A stretch of DNA of 39,506 bases from Thermoplasmata archaeon (GCA_021818675.1 JAKATR010000069.1:1-39506); one strand, 5' to 3'; counted from the stretch's first letter, positions 24,618 through 33,081 are shown. Notes: a model not told the origin generated them from the sequence alone. Numbers and translations are program-made.

Positions 24618-25418
24618 TCATTGCTTCGAAAAGTCTATCTTTCTAAAAATGCAATATATGTATCCTGACAACCCTACCATATTCCTCAATATCAATATGG
24701 GAGACATCAGATGCGTCGTTATTTCCCCCTTTTCTATCTGGTTCCATACCTTTACATTCTTCATTCTGAGCTGCCTTCTGCCATAACCGTTCCAGAAAGC
24801 CTGCTTCATTATGGCCAACATACCATTGCGTGATCGGTGTCTTACAATGCATTCTTCGCATATGTCCCATTTTGCCCCATTTTGTATTGCCCTGAGATTG
24901 AGGTCAATATCTTCGGCAGTTACGAATGATTCGTCGAATCCGCCCAGTTTTTCAAATAGGGATTTTTTGATGCCTAGATTCATTGACGGAAGTGTGATCT
25001 CGAAGCCCTTGAAATATAGAGCTACCCTAGGAAGATTGCTGGTTCCTTTGCCCTCCATGCTTACCGTTTTCCCTGCTACAAGGTCGCAATCATCAAGGGC
25101 ACTGGCCATTTTCCTGATCCAGTCATTTTGCGGTATTGCGTCTCCGTCCGTGAAAATGATATATTTACCATGAGATGCCCTTACACCTATATTCCTCCCC
25201 TGTCCTCTTGAGCATCTCTGTCTTATGTATTTTATATTTGCCTTTTCCCTACAAATCTTATCCATAATGGTTCTGGTTTCATCATCGCTTTCAGAATCTA
25301 CAATAATGATCTCAAATTCTCCCTTCCCTTTCGTTAATGCATCCAAAAGCAGAGGGAGGTTCCTGCCTTCGTTTTTTACTGTGATTACAACCGATGCAGA
25401 AGGTTCGACTATACCCAA
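24618..25418 (-). CDS. Family 2 glycosyltransferase
   Basis: A 266-residue GT-A fold transferase. The N-terminus SVVITVKNEGRNLPLLLDAL and FEIIIVDSESDDET hold the nucleotide-binding Asp, GQGRNIGVRASHGKYIIFTDGDAI contains the DGD metal motif, and the catalytic region appears at GGFDESFVTAEDIDLNLRA. The C-terminus has one hydrophobic stretch (ILILRNMVGLSGYIY). The donor and acceptor are unknown. The start TTG 25418 overlaps the end of the 63-residue protein gene by 10 bp, so the two are one transcript. Confidence 0.88.
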   Translation of the reverse strand: MGIVEPSASVVITVKNEGRNLPLLLDALTKGKGEFEIIIVDSESDDETRTIMDKICREKANIKYIRQRCSRGQGRNIGVRASHGKYIIFTDGDAIPQNDWIRKMASALDDCDLVAGKTVSMEGKGTSNLPRVALYFKGFEITLPSMNLGIKKSLFEKLGGFDESFVTAEDIDLNLRAIQNGAKWDICEECIVRHRSRNGMLAIMKQAFWNGYGRRQLRMKNVKVWNQIEKGEITTHLMSPILILRNMVGLSGYIYCIFRKIDFSKQ

Positions 25419-25600
25419 TCAGCCCTCTGATTTTTCCTCTCTTCCTTTGTCTCCTTTTTAAACTTTTTATAATGCTCCTTGCACAGATGTACTTTTGTGC
25501 TGTCTCCATTTATTTCAAGAGCTTTCTTTGCCAGAGCAGCATCAACTGTATGAAAACTTTCCTCCTTACAATCCCTAACCTGACACATCTTTTTTGGCAT
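25409..25600 (-). CDS. Small Cys/His protein, possible zinc binder (63 aa)
   Basis: A 63-residue protein with MPKKMCQVRDCKEESFHTV near the start and KVHLCKEHYKKFKK later; the pattern C-x4-C ... C-x2-H could bind one zinc ion. The C-terminus is strongly basic and charged (FKKETKEERKNQRADW). I cannot assign a family. It lies 46 bp downstream of rnpB on the same strand and overlaps the glycosyltransferase start by 10 bp, so it may share the rnpB transcript or have its own promoter in the AT-rich gap. Confidence 0.7.
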   Translation of the reverse strand: MPKKMCQVRDCKEESFHTVDAALAKKALEINGDSTKVHLCKEHYKKFKKETKEERKNQRADWV

Positions 25601-25645
25601 TATTCAATATATATTCTCTATCCTTAAGCTTTATGTGGGTATAAT

Positions 25646-25958
25646 GGGACTGCCCGGAGTAAGCCCCCTTCTGTTACCCCTTTCAGGCTTGCAGCATTCG
25701 ACTGATCGGCCTTTAGCCTTCGTCCTACCTGACCCTCCCGGTGGCGTCACAGGGTCTGTTTGGACTTTCTCCGGCCAGGATAAGTTCCCATCGCCACCCC
25801 CGGAAACATCATGTTTTCCAGTCATATTTTACCGGGGAGCGTTTATTTCTTTTCTCATTGCCATTCCTCTCGGAATACCGGCTTTGGACGGTTGGCCTCC
25901 ACCTGCGGAGGGGGGACTTTCCTCACCTCATGGGCGTCAGCTGCTCTCGGGCTTTCCC
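25646..25958 (-). ncRNA. rnpB: RNase P RNA, archaeal type A
   Basis: Read on the minus strand this has the RNase P RNA hallmarks: conserved region I (GAGGTGAGGAAAGTCC), the universal ACAGAA...GGCTTA segment near the 3' end (ACAGAA at 25669-25674), and a P1 helix closing both ends (GGGA..GCCCG with CGGGC..TCCC). Length of about 313 nt is normal for archaeal type A. As the ribozyme of RNase P it makes the 5' end of tRNAs, which matters for the zero-gap tRNA junctions in this window. Ends are estimated from the P1 pairing. Confidence 0.92.
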
Positions 25959-25976
25959 ACAATTGATAACACTGAA

Positions 25977-25987
25977 GAATATTTAAG
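25977..25987 (-). promoter_or_regulatory. TATA box of rnpB
   Basis: The minus-strand sequence CTTAAATATTC is centred about 24 nt upstream of the deduced RNA 5' end, with a GCACCT-like BRE region just before it. Confidence 0.55.
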
Positions 25988-26269
25988 AGGTGCCCCTCAA
26001 GTTATGTGTTGTTTTACCAGTAAAAAGCCAGATAGACAGGTTAAAATTTGAGTCACTTACAGACTCTGAGACATAAGAAGCCTATCCGTTCGCAGGTATC
26101 AGATTGTGAAGCAATCCCATGCAGAACCCCGACGTCTAAATGCCATCATTTCTGCTCTTGAATGACCTATTTTATGCATTGTCATGAGAATAATGGGTGT
26201 ATCATACGGACTGAAAGACAGTAGATAGAATACATTGCGTTAAATGAGAAAGAGGAATAAAATGTGTAC
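25988..26269. other. Non-coding spacer between rnpB and the IS3-like element
   Basis: About 280 bp with no intact gene. Around 26070-26165 the plus strand could encode a short run (VRRYQIVKQSHAEPRRLNA) followed by a CCCCGACGTCT-like stretch, which faintly recalls a tnpB 3' end of the IS200/IS605 group; the evidence is too weak to annotate as such. Confidence 0.4.
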
Positions 26270-26300
26270 TGTTTCTCTCACTTCTGGACAATTTACGAAA
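26270..26300 (+). repeat. Left terminal inverted repeat of the IS3-like element
   Basis: Begins TGTTTC and carries TCTGGACA followed by ATTTACGAAA; it matches the inverted right end at most positions. Confidence 0.7.
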
Positions 26301-26304
26301 AGAA

Positions 26305-27265
26305 TTATGAGACAGTTTCTGCCGTTTCACCTCCTTTTCGTTCTTTCATATTTCTTTCCCTCCTTAATATTCTTGCCTTCTCAATCTTTGATTGTCTTAT
26401 CATGAGGAAACTCTCAGGATTTCCCCTGTAATATTGCATTGGCATGAGATAGTTCAACGATGAATGTCTCCGTTTATTGTTGTAATTATCCACGATTTTT
26501 GATATCTCATGTCTGGCATGATCATAATCTGTCAATATTACCGGCACCAAAGATTCACGCATTGTTTTGTTAGCCCTTTCAACAATCCCATTCTGTTCAG
26601 GTGTATGCGGTTTTATTAGTTTCTGTGTTAGATTGTTCTGCTTAAGCACCACTCTGAATTCCATGGAGATGAATGATGATCCGTTATCTGATTGTATGAT
26701 GGGTTCTGCAATAGAATCTTTCCTGAGTTTTTTAATAGCAACCTGTGCTTCTATTGATACGGAATCTCCATCCATTGATGTGAGAAGATTGTGGTGAACA
26801 ATATATCTTGAATATTCATCTATGAATATTATGAGGTAGAAGAACCTGTTCCTGATCTTTACATACATTATATCGGTCTGCCATTTTTCATCAGGGTGTT
26901 TTGCATGATCCGGTCTGGTGGATTCCCATACGGGGTGTTTCCATGGCGTTATGAGATCGTGTTTTTTCAAAATTCTATATTGTTGACAATGAAAGATATG
27001 CAATATCTTCGTCTATGAGTGTATATGCTATCTCCCTGAAGGACATCCTTGGATGCTGTTTCTTGAATCCTATGACAATCCATTCATCATCATCTCTTAT
27101 GGCCATGGTGTTGAATCTTCTGTCAAGTAAGGGTGAGAATGAGAGCTGTGAATAGTACCATGATCTGGATATTCCAAGAATGGAGAGTATCCTTGATATG
27201 GAATATCCGGCTCTTTCAACGGTATTCATCACAGTTCTGTGGATATCATAAAAAAGAGATCTCAT
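26305..27265 (-). pseudogene. IS3-family OrfB (DDE integrase core), frameshifted
   Basis: The DDE catalytic core is complete in sequence: WQTDIMYVK (first Asp), IIQSDNGSSF (second Asp), and HTPEQNGIVERANKTMRESL (Glu), with RHSSLNYLMP at the end. However, the reading frame breaks near 26990: the upstream part ends SLSTI-stop while the downstream part continues YRILKKHDLITPW, so one or two bases have been lost or gained in the join (expected STVYRILKK). The likely start is ATG 27265 (MRSLFYDIH). The copy is inactive unless frameshifting rescues it. Confidence 0.85.
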
Positions 27266-27581
27266 ATCTGCCCCCTCCTCTGCAAGCGATCTCCAATCTT
27301 TTTTTGTTCTCAAGATTTTCTGATACGATCTCGGCAATGGTTTCCTTGAGTCTTGCAATTTCAATATCCTTCTCTGACCTTATACGATCCTCATCGATCT
27401 TTCTTCCCCGATTCTCAAATATTTCAGGTGCACTGTTCAGAAGCTGATCCTTCCAGTAATAGAATCTTGCCGGTCTCAGATCATATTTCCTGCAAAGATC
27501 AGATACCGATATGGTACCACTCATTCCCTCCAGGACGATCTTCAGTTTCTCCTCAGGTGTGTATATCCTCTTTGCTGCCAT
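27246..27581 (-). CDS. IS3-family OrfA, helix-turn-helix protein
   Basis: A 111-residue transposase N-terminal protein: MAAKRIYTPEEKLKIVLEG and ISVSDLCRKYDLRPARFYYWKDQLL form the homeodomain-like HTH of IS3 OrfA, followed by a leucine-zipper-like helix (IEIARLKETIAEIVSENLENKK). It binds the IS ends and pairs with OrfB. The A7 run at 27299-27305 lies in its overlap with OrfB, but OrfB is in the +1 frame relative to OrfA, so the usual IS3 minus-one frameshift would not join them. Confidence 0.85.
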   Translation of the reverse strand: MAAKRIYTPEEKLKIVLEGMSGTISVSDLCRKYDLRPARFYYWKDQLLNSAPEIFENRGRKIDEDRIRSEKDIEIARLKETIAEIVSENLENKKRLEIACRGGGRYEISFL

Positions 27582-27615
27582 TTATAAGGCAATAAACAAC
27601 ATGGATCATAATTAA

Positions 27616-27646
27616 TTTCGTATTTTGTCCAGAGATGCGTGAAACA
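27616..27646 (-). repeat. Right terminal inverted repeat of the IS3-like element
   Basis: Read on the minus strand it begins TGTTTC and carries TCTGGACA followed by AAATACGAAA. It differs from the left end by a few bases. Confidence 0.7.
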
Positions 27647-27654
27647 TTTCAAAA

Positions 27655-27671
27655 TGGTAACTGGTCAGTCT
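27655..27671 (+). repeat. Left terminal inverted repeat of the IS66-like element
   Basis: TGGTAACTGGTCAGTCT; exact inverted match to 29168-29184. Confidence 0.85.
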
Positions 27672-27686
27672 GTTGTTCCCGACCAA

Positions 27687-29090
27687 TTATCCCGGTATGG
27701 CCATTCTTTTCATAACTGATGGGGCATCTGAAATGAAATTCTTTCCCCTGAGTTTTGATGTGTAGTAGATGGAATATATTTTGGTATATATTTCAGCACC
27801 ACGTTCTGATCTGGATCCACCTGAGGTTTTCCTGTAAATTACAGGAGGTCTGAGACCTCTCTCTGCTCTGTTGTTCGTAGGTTCAACATGAGGATTCATC
27901 ACAAACTGTAACAGCCACTCTTTCTTCCGTTTCAATAGATTTTCCACAAATCTTTGTGATCTCTTATGCTCATAATGGGAGGTAAGAAGGAATGTGAGAT
28001 CGTGATGAAGCTTCTTCACATCTTTCATGGTACCATGACCATGATATTCCTTTGCCTCATCGTATATTGTTTGAAGGCCTTTTTTTATTCTTCCTCCCTC
28101 TTCACCGTAGAATTCTTCAAGTTCCTTTCCATCACATATGATATGTGACCAGAAATATTGCTGATCGTTTTTGGATTTGGATGCAAAGGTTTCCAATGCA
28201 GAATGTCTGTCGTGTATATCGATACCTTTGTGATCAGCAAGCATCTCCAGTGGTACTTCGTGACCATTGCTCTTTCGTATGGCAAATATTGACTCGCTTT
28301 TCGTGAGGAATGCCCATAGGTTGTATGGATTACCGTTTATTCTCCATGAGGTTGAATCCATGTGCCTTGAAGGTGCATCTCTTATTGTCTGTAAAAGAGA
28401 GGTATATTCATATCCAAGTGAATCTGATAGCTGGGAGAGAATATGCTGAATTTCACCTTCTGATATATGTATTCCAAATACATTCATCATGGTGGATGAC
28501 ACATTCTCAATGCTCATCCTCATTCCTATGCGGAAGTATGCAACGGTTAACATTGTTCTGATTGAAAGTGTGGTACCGCATAATGCATCAGGTATTTCAG
28601 GTTCGTATATCCTGTGGCATTTGTTACAACATAATCGATTCATTTTATATTCTATGATATCTGTCTTTATAATGAGTATATCCTCTATGATGCGTTTTCT
28701 TGTACCTTTTCTTCTCAATGAGGAATTACATTCCGGACATTGATGAATATCCAGATTGATCCTGATCCTTCTGGTTGGTCTCTTTCTGATCCTGAAATAT
28801 CCTTTGTGTCCAGGCTGTGCACCCGGTCTTTTCTTTATTTCATCGGTTGATCCATGAATATGAGAATCCTCAGGTTCCGGTATAGTCTCTGCCTGAGATA
28901 TGACATATGGCTTTCCATTCTTAATGCCAATGTTGGAAGGATGTCTTTTTTTGTATTCCTTAATCTGATCCTCAAGTTCCCTTATCTTTTCATTTTGTTT
29001 GTCCACAATCTTCTTAAGATTCTCATAGGCACGCTGGAACTTCTCAATTATCTCCTGATCTCTGGGTGTGTCTGCGGTAAGTAAAATCAT
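27687..29090 (-). CDS. IS66-family transposase (TnpC-like)
   Basis: A 467-residue DDE transposase. N-terminal coiled coil (YENLKKIVDKQNEKIRELEDQIKEYKK), a zinc-binding segment CPECNSSLRR...CNKCHRIYEPE, then the catalytic parts: MDSTSWRINGNPYNLWAF (Asp), DRHSALETFASKSKND (Asp), and the Glu in VEPTNNRAERGLRPPVIYRKTSGGSRSERGAE. The full frame is open with no visible break, so it may still be active. No accessory tnpA/tnpB is present. Confidence 0.92.
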   Translation of the reverse strand: MILLTADTPRDQEIIEKFQRAYENLKKIVDKQNEKIRELEDQIKEYKKRHPSNIGIKNGKPYVISQAETIPEPEDSHIHGSTDEIKKRPGAQPGHKGYFRIRKRPTRRIRINLDIHQCPECNSSLRRKGTRKRIIEDILIIKTDIIEYKMNRLCCNKCHRIYEPEIPDALCGTTLSIRTMLTVAYFRIGMRMSIENVSSTMMNVFGIHISEGEIQHILSQLSDSLGYEYTSLLQTIRDAPSRHMDSTSWRINGNPYNLWAFLTKSESIFAIRKSNGHEVPLEMLADHKGIDIHDRHSALETFASKSKNDQQYFWSHIICDGKELEEFYGEEGGRIKKGLQTIYDEAKEYHGHGTMKDVKKLHHDLTFLLTSHYEHKRSQRFVENLLKRKKEWLLQFVMNPHVEPTNNRAERGLRPPVIYRKTSGGSRSERGAEIYTKIYSIYYTSKLRGKNFISDAPSVMKRMAIPG

Positions 29091-29167
29091 TCTATTAATA
29101 TAATGTATTCATTATATCTGGATCTTTCGGTGCATACAACCGCTTTTACAGAATATTATGGCACATT

Positions 29168-29184
29168 AGACTGACCAGTTACCA
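29168..29184 (-). repeat. Right terminal inverted repeat of the IS66-like element
   Basis: AGACTGACCAGTTACCA on the plus strand; exact inverted match to 27655-27671. Confidence 0.85.
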
Positions 29185-29275
29185 AGAAAGGAAAAAGATG
29201 TAAAGAATATCCCTATATACAGTTACGATTAAATCAAAATTTAAAACTGGGAGACGGGAAGAAGCACTAGAAGTA

Positions 29276-29845
29276 TTGCCCGAAGTGATGTCACTAGCAG
29301 ATAGTGTTCTAAAATCAGATGAAATTGAAAAAGCTGACCGATTATCCAAGATGTTGGTTGAAAGCAAAGCTAATAAAGAAACCGCTATCAACGAATTAAG
29401 ATGTCTTATAGGTGAAGAACCAAAAAGGCCTCTTTTTTACGCCAATTATGAATTAAAATTTCTACCTCACTGGACTAGAAACAGCGTCCGATATCTTGGT
29501 GATTATATCGATCAACTTTGCAAGCACTGGGCCTACATTTGCACACAAAACGAAGATACATTAAAAGGTTCAATGGGTAAATCTTTGACAATAATAAAGA
29601 AAAGCACAGGAGAACAATACTCCAACTTGACTAGCGTTCTTGAAGAATTCAATAGAGTTTTTTACGTTCCTGCCAAGCATGATTTTACTCTTCCAGAGGA
29701 GAGAAAAGAACATAGAATAACATCTAAAGAAGTAGTTTACACAGTTTTCATTACTATAAATATAGGGCATCGCATAAGAGATATTACCAAATGTGTTCAG
29801 AATATGGAATGCCATAATGGAAATAAGGCCAAACATACTGTCTAA
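29276..29845 (+). CDS. Uncharacterised soluble protein, possibly 5'-truncated by the IS66-like element
   Basis: About 189 residues from TTG 29276 (MPEVMSLADSVL), with helical, charged N-terminal half (EIEKADRLSKMLVESKANKETAINELRCL), a WTRNSVRYLGDYIDQLCKHWAY segment and C-terminal KHDFTLPEERKEHRITSKEVVYTVF. No family is recognised. The same frame is open upstream to 29204, within 20 bp of the IS end, with residues such as FKTGRREEALEVL, suggesting that the true N-terminus was lost at insertion. Neither a TATA box nor a Shine-Dalgarno site is clear before the TTG. Confidence 0.5.
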   Translation: MPEVMSLADSVLKSDEIEKADRLSKMLVESKANKETAINELRCLIGEEPKRPLFYANYELKFLPHWTRNSVRYLGDYIDQLCKHWAYICTQNEDTLKGSMGKSLTIIKKSTGEQYSNLTSVLEEFNRVFYVPAKHDFTLPEERKEHRITSKEVVYTVFITINIGHRIRDITKCVQNMECHNGNKAKHTV

Positions 29846-30130
29846 TAAATCTGCCATCGCTGTATTGTCAGATTGCATCTTGAATGCTTATGCGTGTTTG
29901 CGAAAAGGCAGAGAAGGGATAATTCGCCCCGGTCTTTAGGATATGTTCATAAATGAGGTGGTATTAGGAACGTAACAACGGAAGGCTAACCTGAGAATTT
30001 ACATGCGTGTGATATTGATAAAGGAATGACGATTTGTTGTGCCAGAGCCCCAATTTCAACATTCTATCAAAGATGTGTGTACCGATTTATTGTACCATAA
30101 ATTAGTTTATGTGTCAACCAATAGTTGATT
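29846..30130. other. Intergenic stretch before the surface-protein gene
   Basis: About 285 bp with no convincing gene. One plus-strand frame (ENLHACDIDKGMTI after a stop) vaguely resembles tnpB-type C-termini but is not enough for a call. A TATA-like CCATAAATTAG at about 30097-30107 lies about 25-30 nt before ATG 30131 and probably drives the surface-protein gene without a leader. Confidence 0.4.
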
Positions 30131-31972
30131 ATGAACAAAACAGCAGTTTTAGTTTTGACAATATCATCTCTGATGATGATGTCCGGGAGCCTTGCCTTTG
30201 CACAGGGAGGAACTACGGACAATTCTTCTTCAGCGATGATGAAGTTGTCTGCATACTCGATTGGGTCTTATAACAGCTTTGGAACACTTAACAATATAAC
30301 ATATACAAGCAGTGAAACGGGTAATCAGACAGAGATAGCATCTTCGGTATATGTGAATGGATCGGCAATAACCGTTCCGAGCAATTCTAGCAATGAAAAA
30401 GTTTCTTTTGTTTCTATAGCAAATGAAACGCTTATAGGAATAAGCGAACCCAGAGCACTCATAATAGCTACCTCTCCGACCGTGTCAACCTTAGGAAAAG
30501 CGAACATTAAATTTGATTTAACAACAGTGGCTAAACCCTTTGCTTTTAATCTGAACGTTTCATCAAATGCATCTTTGGGCAGTCTGATTCAATTTAACGC
30601 ATTCATGAAATTGTCATTGAAAGGGTATTCCGCATACCAGATCTCCAATGGATCGTTCACAGGATACTTTGTAACAAACGGGAAGGTAAACTTATCGTCA
30701 AACGGTATGCAGCTAACGGTGAATAACAATGGAAGCATGATGCTTGTTGCCGGATTTGTTTCAAACGGTGGATTGAAAAATGCGCTTCAAAAATACTTCG
30801 GCGAGGGTGAAAATGAAAACAGATTCTCATACAACAATACAACAGGTCAGGTAATTGGGAAATTTGTTAATTTCAACTATTCGGCATCCAATCAGATCAT
30901 TTACAACATGTCTGGAACTTTCAATGGACAAACCGTACCAGTATTTACATATGTAAACGCCTCTGGCAACAGTGTGCTCATAAGTAAAGCCAGTATGAGT
31001 TCTATTCCATTGAACAGAGTTATTACCGTGGGATCAGTATTCTTCTATGCCAATGAAAGCTTCATATATGTCATTCATGACACACCTTCTTTGCAGTCTG
31101 CCTTTGCTTTGAGAAATGGAACACTGAATCTGACTCTGGCTAGTGGACTTAGTGCATCCATTTTCTCCACTACTTCGGCAAAGGTATCATATAACGCCTC
31201 GGCTATTGCAGACAACGAAGATACCCAAAACAGTATTCTGCTTGGGGTAGGAGGGCACATGAATGCACAAAGCCAGGCAGTGATTATTTCAGGAAAGAAT
31301 TTTACAGGATTCCTGATGGTACCAGGCAATGCGTCCATAACGATTAGCAGCAGTATGATATCCATATCAACCAAAGATGTGGCTATAATTCACTTCGTTT
31401 CCCCACCAGGCTTAAGAAACATTGGAAAGCTTAATAGTGACATTAAGTATGCAATAGAGAACGGAAAAATTTCTGATCAGATAGTAATCAATGCAACAGG
31501 TACCGGCCCCAACTCAAACCTTACAATTGGATTTAATGGAACAGTAAATGCAGGCGTTTCATCTCAATCACAGGGAAAGGCAACTGTATCTCTTTCATCA
31601 ACGAATCACAGGGGAACCACGATAGCTGTTTTCGTAACAAAGCAATTCCTTGGAACATCAAATACAGTATATCTCAAATTTGATGGAAGCGTTATCAACA
31701 TAACGGGGACTTCTTCAATATTCAATATAACCTCAACAACAAATGCTTATTACGCAGTAATAAACGAATCCACAGGCATAATGATATTGATTCACGTACC
31801 ACACTTTTCAAACCACACCATAGAAATTAGTTCAACACCTTATACGACAAGCACTTCGTCGCCTACCCCGACAAACGTTCCATTAAATGTGGAATATTTC
31901 TCCATTGCAGCCGGTGTTGGAATAGTAGCAATAGTTGGTGGAGCGGCTCTGGTTATGAGAAAAAAGAAATAA
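30131..31972 (+). CDS. Secreted, membrane-anchored, sequon-rich surface protein
   Basis: 613 residues. An N-terminal signal peptide (MNKTAVLVLTISSLMMMSGSLAFAQ) precedes a long extracellular region of beta-strand-like repeats, very rich in Ser, Thr, Asn and Gly, with at least 25 N-x-S/T sequons. A Ser/Thr/Pro-rich stalk (STPYTTSTSSPTPTNVP) leads to a C-terminal transmembrane helix (YFSIAAGVGIVAIVGGAALVM) and a basic stop RKKK. This architecture fits an N-glycosylated surface/S-layer-like or adhesion protein of a wall-less archaeon. I do not recognise a catalytic domain. ATG 30131 is two codons after an in-frame TTG. Confidence 0.8.
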   Translation: MNKTAVLVLTISSLMMMSGSLAFAQGGTTDNSSSAMMKLSAYSIGSYNSFGTLNNITYTSSETGNQTEIASSVYVNGSAITVPSNSSNEKVSFVSIANETLIGISEPRALIIATSPTVSTLGKANIKFDLTTVAKPFAFNLNVSSNASLGSLIQFNAFMKLSLKGYSAYQISNGSFTGYFVTNGKVNLSSNGMQLTVNNNGSMMLVAGFVSNGGLKNALQKYFGEGENENRFSYNNTTGQVIGKFVNFNYSASNQIIYNMSGTFNGQTVPVFTYVNASGNSVLISKASMSSIPLNRVITVGSVFFYANESFIYVIHDTPSLQSAFALRNGTLNLTLASGLSASIFSTTSAKVSYNASAIADNEDTQNSILLGVGGHMNAQSQAVIISGKNFTGFLMVPGNASITISSSMISISTKDVAIIHFVSPPGLRNIGKLNSDIKYAIENGKISDQIVINATGTGPNSNLTIGFNGTVNAGVSSQSQGKATVSLSSTNHRGTTIAVFVTKQFLGTSNTVYLKFDGSVINITGTSSIFNITSTTNAYYAVINESTGIMILIHVPHFSNHTIEISSTPYTTSTSSPTPTNVPLNVEYFSIAAGVGIVAIVGGAALVMRKKK

Positions 31973-31982
31973 CCAAAATTTA

Positions 31983-31992
31983 TTTTTTTTTT
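31983..31992 (+). terminator. T-run terminator after the surface-protein gene
   Basis: Ten consecutive T residues lie about ten bases after the stop codon, a typical archaeal terminator. Confidence 0.6.
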
Positions 31993-32139
31993 GAAATTAA
32001 TATTCAACTCCTCCAAAATATCTTTTCTTTTGTTTTTATTGAGAATTTATTGTTGAAAGCTAATACACTTTTAGAATTATCAGTTCAGTTCCACTCTCAG
32101 GAATTCTAAAATGGATATGGTTGGAAGGTTACAAATTCA

Positions 32140-32769
32140 TTACATTGATACTGCAGACTCTCTCTTTAAAAGAATTTCAGCTATATTCTTTGGAAGATAG
32201 ATAATATCATTTTTTCTCAGGTAATAATTTCCATCTTTGAGTGCTATTGGCATGTAATCAATCGTTATTCTGAGTCGGGATAGATCCCTGCTTCTGTCAG
32301 GTATATTTTGAGGTTCCTCATTTTCCTGTTTAATTTCTGGTTCCTCGTGAAACTCTTCAGGGCTTTCCCTTTCCTGAATCTTACCAGGGTCTATAAGAGA
32401 ATCACGGATTGCCATCATCTCGTTATGCATTTTCATGATGAACTCTCTTTCCTGAGGAGTCAATATATCCAGTGTTTTTCCTTCAATGTCGTAGAGGGAT
32501 TCCCTAAGTATCTTCTCATACCTCTTTTGGAAAAAAAGTGATAGTGATTTTTTGATATTTCCCTCTCTTTCCCTTATGGCTATGTACTGATCTATATCCC
32601 CTTTGGATAACGATTCCTCTGCAATCTCTTTTAAGAATAGGAGTGCCTCTCTTACTTCTGAGTAAAAATCCTGATTGATCCTGTTCAGTGTTACTCCTTT
32701 GGATTCGATCCTTGAGTAATCCCTGATCTTTTTGAACAGGCGATCAATGTCTGAGGCATTTAATGGCAT
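32140..32769 (-). CDS. DNA replication complex protein GINS (Gins51-like)
   Basis: A 209-residue archaeal GINS protein. N-terminal helical A domain (FYSEVREALLFLKEIAEESLSKGDIDQYIAIREREGNIKKSLSLFFQKRYEKILRESLY...LTPQEREFIMKMHNEM), a charged linker (about 120-160), then the small beta-rich B domain: RLRITIDYMPIALKDGNYYLRKNDIIYLPKNIAEILLKRESA. A-then-B order marks Gins51. GINS joins MCM helicase and the RecJ-like/Cdc45 protein in the CMG complex; in Thermoplasma a homotetramer of this one subunit serves. It stands alone with its own start at ATG 32769. Confidence 0.88.
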   Translation of the reverse strand: MPLNASDIDRLFKKIRDYSRIESKGVTLNRINQDFYSEVREALLFLKEIAEESLSKGDIDQYIAIREREGNIKKSLSLFFQKRYEKILRESLYDIEGKTLDILTPQEREFIMKMHNEMMAIRDSLIDPGKIQERESPEEFHEEPEIKQENEEPQNIPDRSRDLSRLRITIDYMPIALKDGNYYLRKNDIIYLPKNIAEILLKRESAVSM

Positions 32770-32840
32770 TTCATAAGACTATTTACCTCGAGTATTTTAA
32801 TTTCTTGAAGATTATAAAGAAATTCAAATTTGCATCGATG

Positions 32841-33002
32841 TTATAAGTCTAAGAGTGCTGTAGAGGTGCATCCGTTTACATTTGATGCCCATAACTCAAT
32901 TGCTGGAGATATTTGTTGCAATTCCTTTAACCTGGAAAACTTGCATTGTGCACGATCCGCAAATAGCAGCAAATTATCTAGTTGTACAGTAAAATCAATC
33001 AT
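32841..33002 (-). CDS. Possible 53-aa protein upstream of the GINS gene
   Basis: An ATG at 33002 opens a 53-codon frame (MIDFTVQLDNLLLFADRAQ, ending STALLDL) on the same strand as GINS, ending 71 bp before it. A TATA-like run (33044-33055), shared with the divergent L41e promoter, lies about 45 nt upstream of the ATG. No family is recognised and the region is short, so it may be a chance frame. Confidence 0.25.
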   Translation of the reverse strand: MIDFTVQLDNLLLFADRAQCKFSRLKELQQISPAIELWASNVNGCTSTALLDL

Positions 33003-33043
33003 ATATTCATCTTTAGTAGAGAACTTACCTTCTCGTAAAATAA

Positions 33044-33052
33044 TTATATATA
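33044..33052 (+). promoter_or_regulatory. TATA box of the L41e / tRNA-Trp unit
   Basis: TTATATATA is strongly TATA-like and almost symmetric. Transcription starting about 25 nt downstream would give a leader of roughly 50 nt before TTG 33129. Confidence 0.5.
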
Positions 33053-33081
33053 AGAGCATCAAATACCTGCTTACTCTCTGT

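Larger units (their letters stand above)
26270..27646 (-). mobile_element. IS3-like insertion sequence, decayed (about 1377 bp)
   Basis: Imperfect terminal inverted repeats of about 31 bp bound it: left end starts TGTTTCTCTCAC, right end (read inward) TGTTTCACGCAT, both followed by TCTGGACA and ending ACGAAA. The core is an orfA/orfB pair in the same direction. No target duplication is visible at the flanks (GTAC versus TTTC), and orfB is frameshifted, so it is an old copy. Its right edge is 8 bp from the IS66-like element. Confidence 0.8.
27655..29184 (-). mobile_element. IS66-like insertion sequence, apparently intact (about 1.5 kb)
   Basis: Perfect 17-bp inverted repeats (TGGTAACTGGTCAGTCT at the left, its complement at the right) bound a single transposase gene. 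IS66 elements usually carry tnpA and tnpB helper genes; none is present, as in simpler archaeal members. The expected 8-bp target duplication is not seen (left TTTCAAAA, right AGAAAGGA). Confidence 0.85.

Noticed and set aside
25635-26051. Long plus-strand open frame over rnpB
   Set aside because: The strand opposite carries the RNase P RNA core; the protein is Pro/Gly-rich composition noise.
26060-26170. Possible IS200/IS605 tnpB 3' end with a short peptide run and a CCCCGACGTCT stretch
   Set aside because: Only about 20 residues suggestive, no Zn finger or RuvC motifs, no clear terminal hairpin.
29570-29878. Minus-strand frame opposite the 29276 gene
   Set aside because: No supporting start signal and antisense to a better frame.
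29930-30090. Second tnpB-like run (ENLHACDIDKGMTI) before the surface-protein gene
   Set aside because: Stops in frame and no recognised motif; could be chance.
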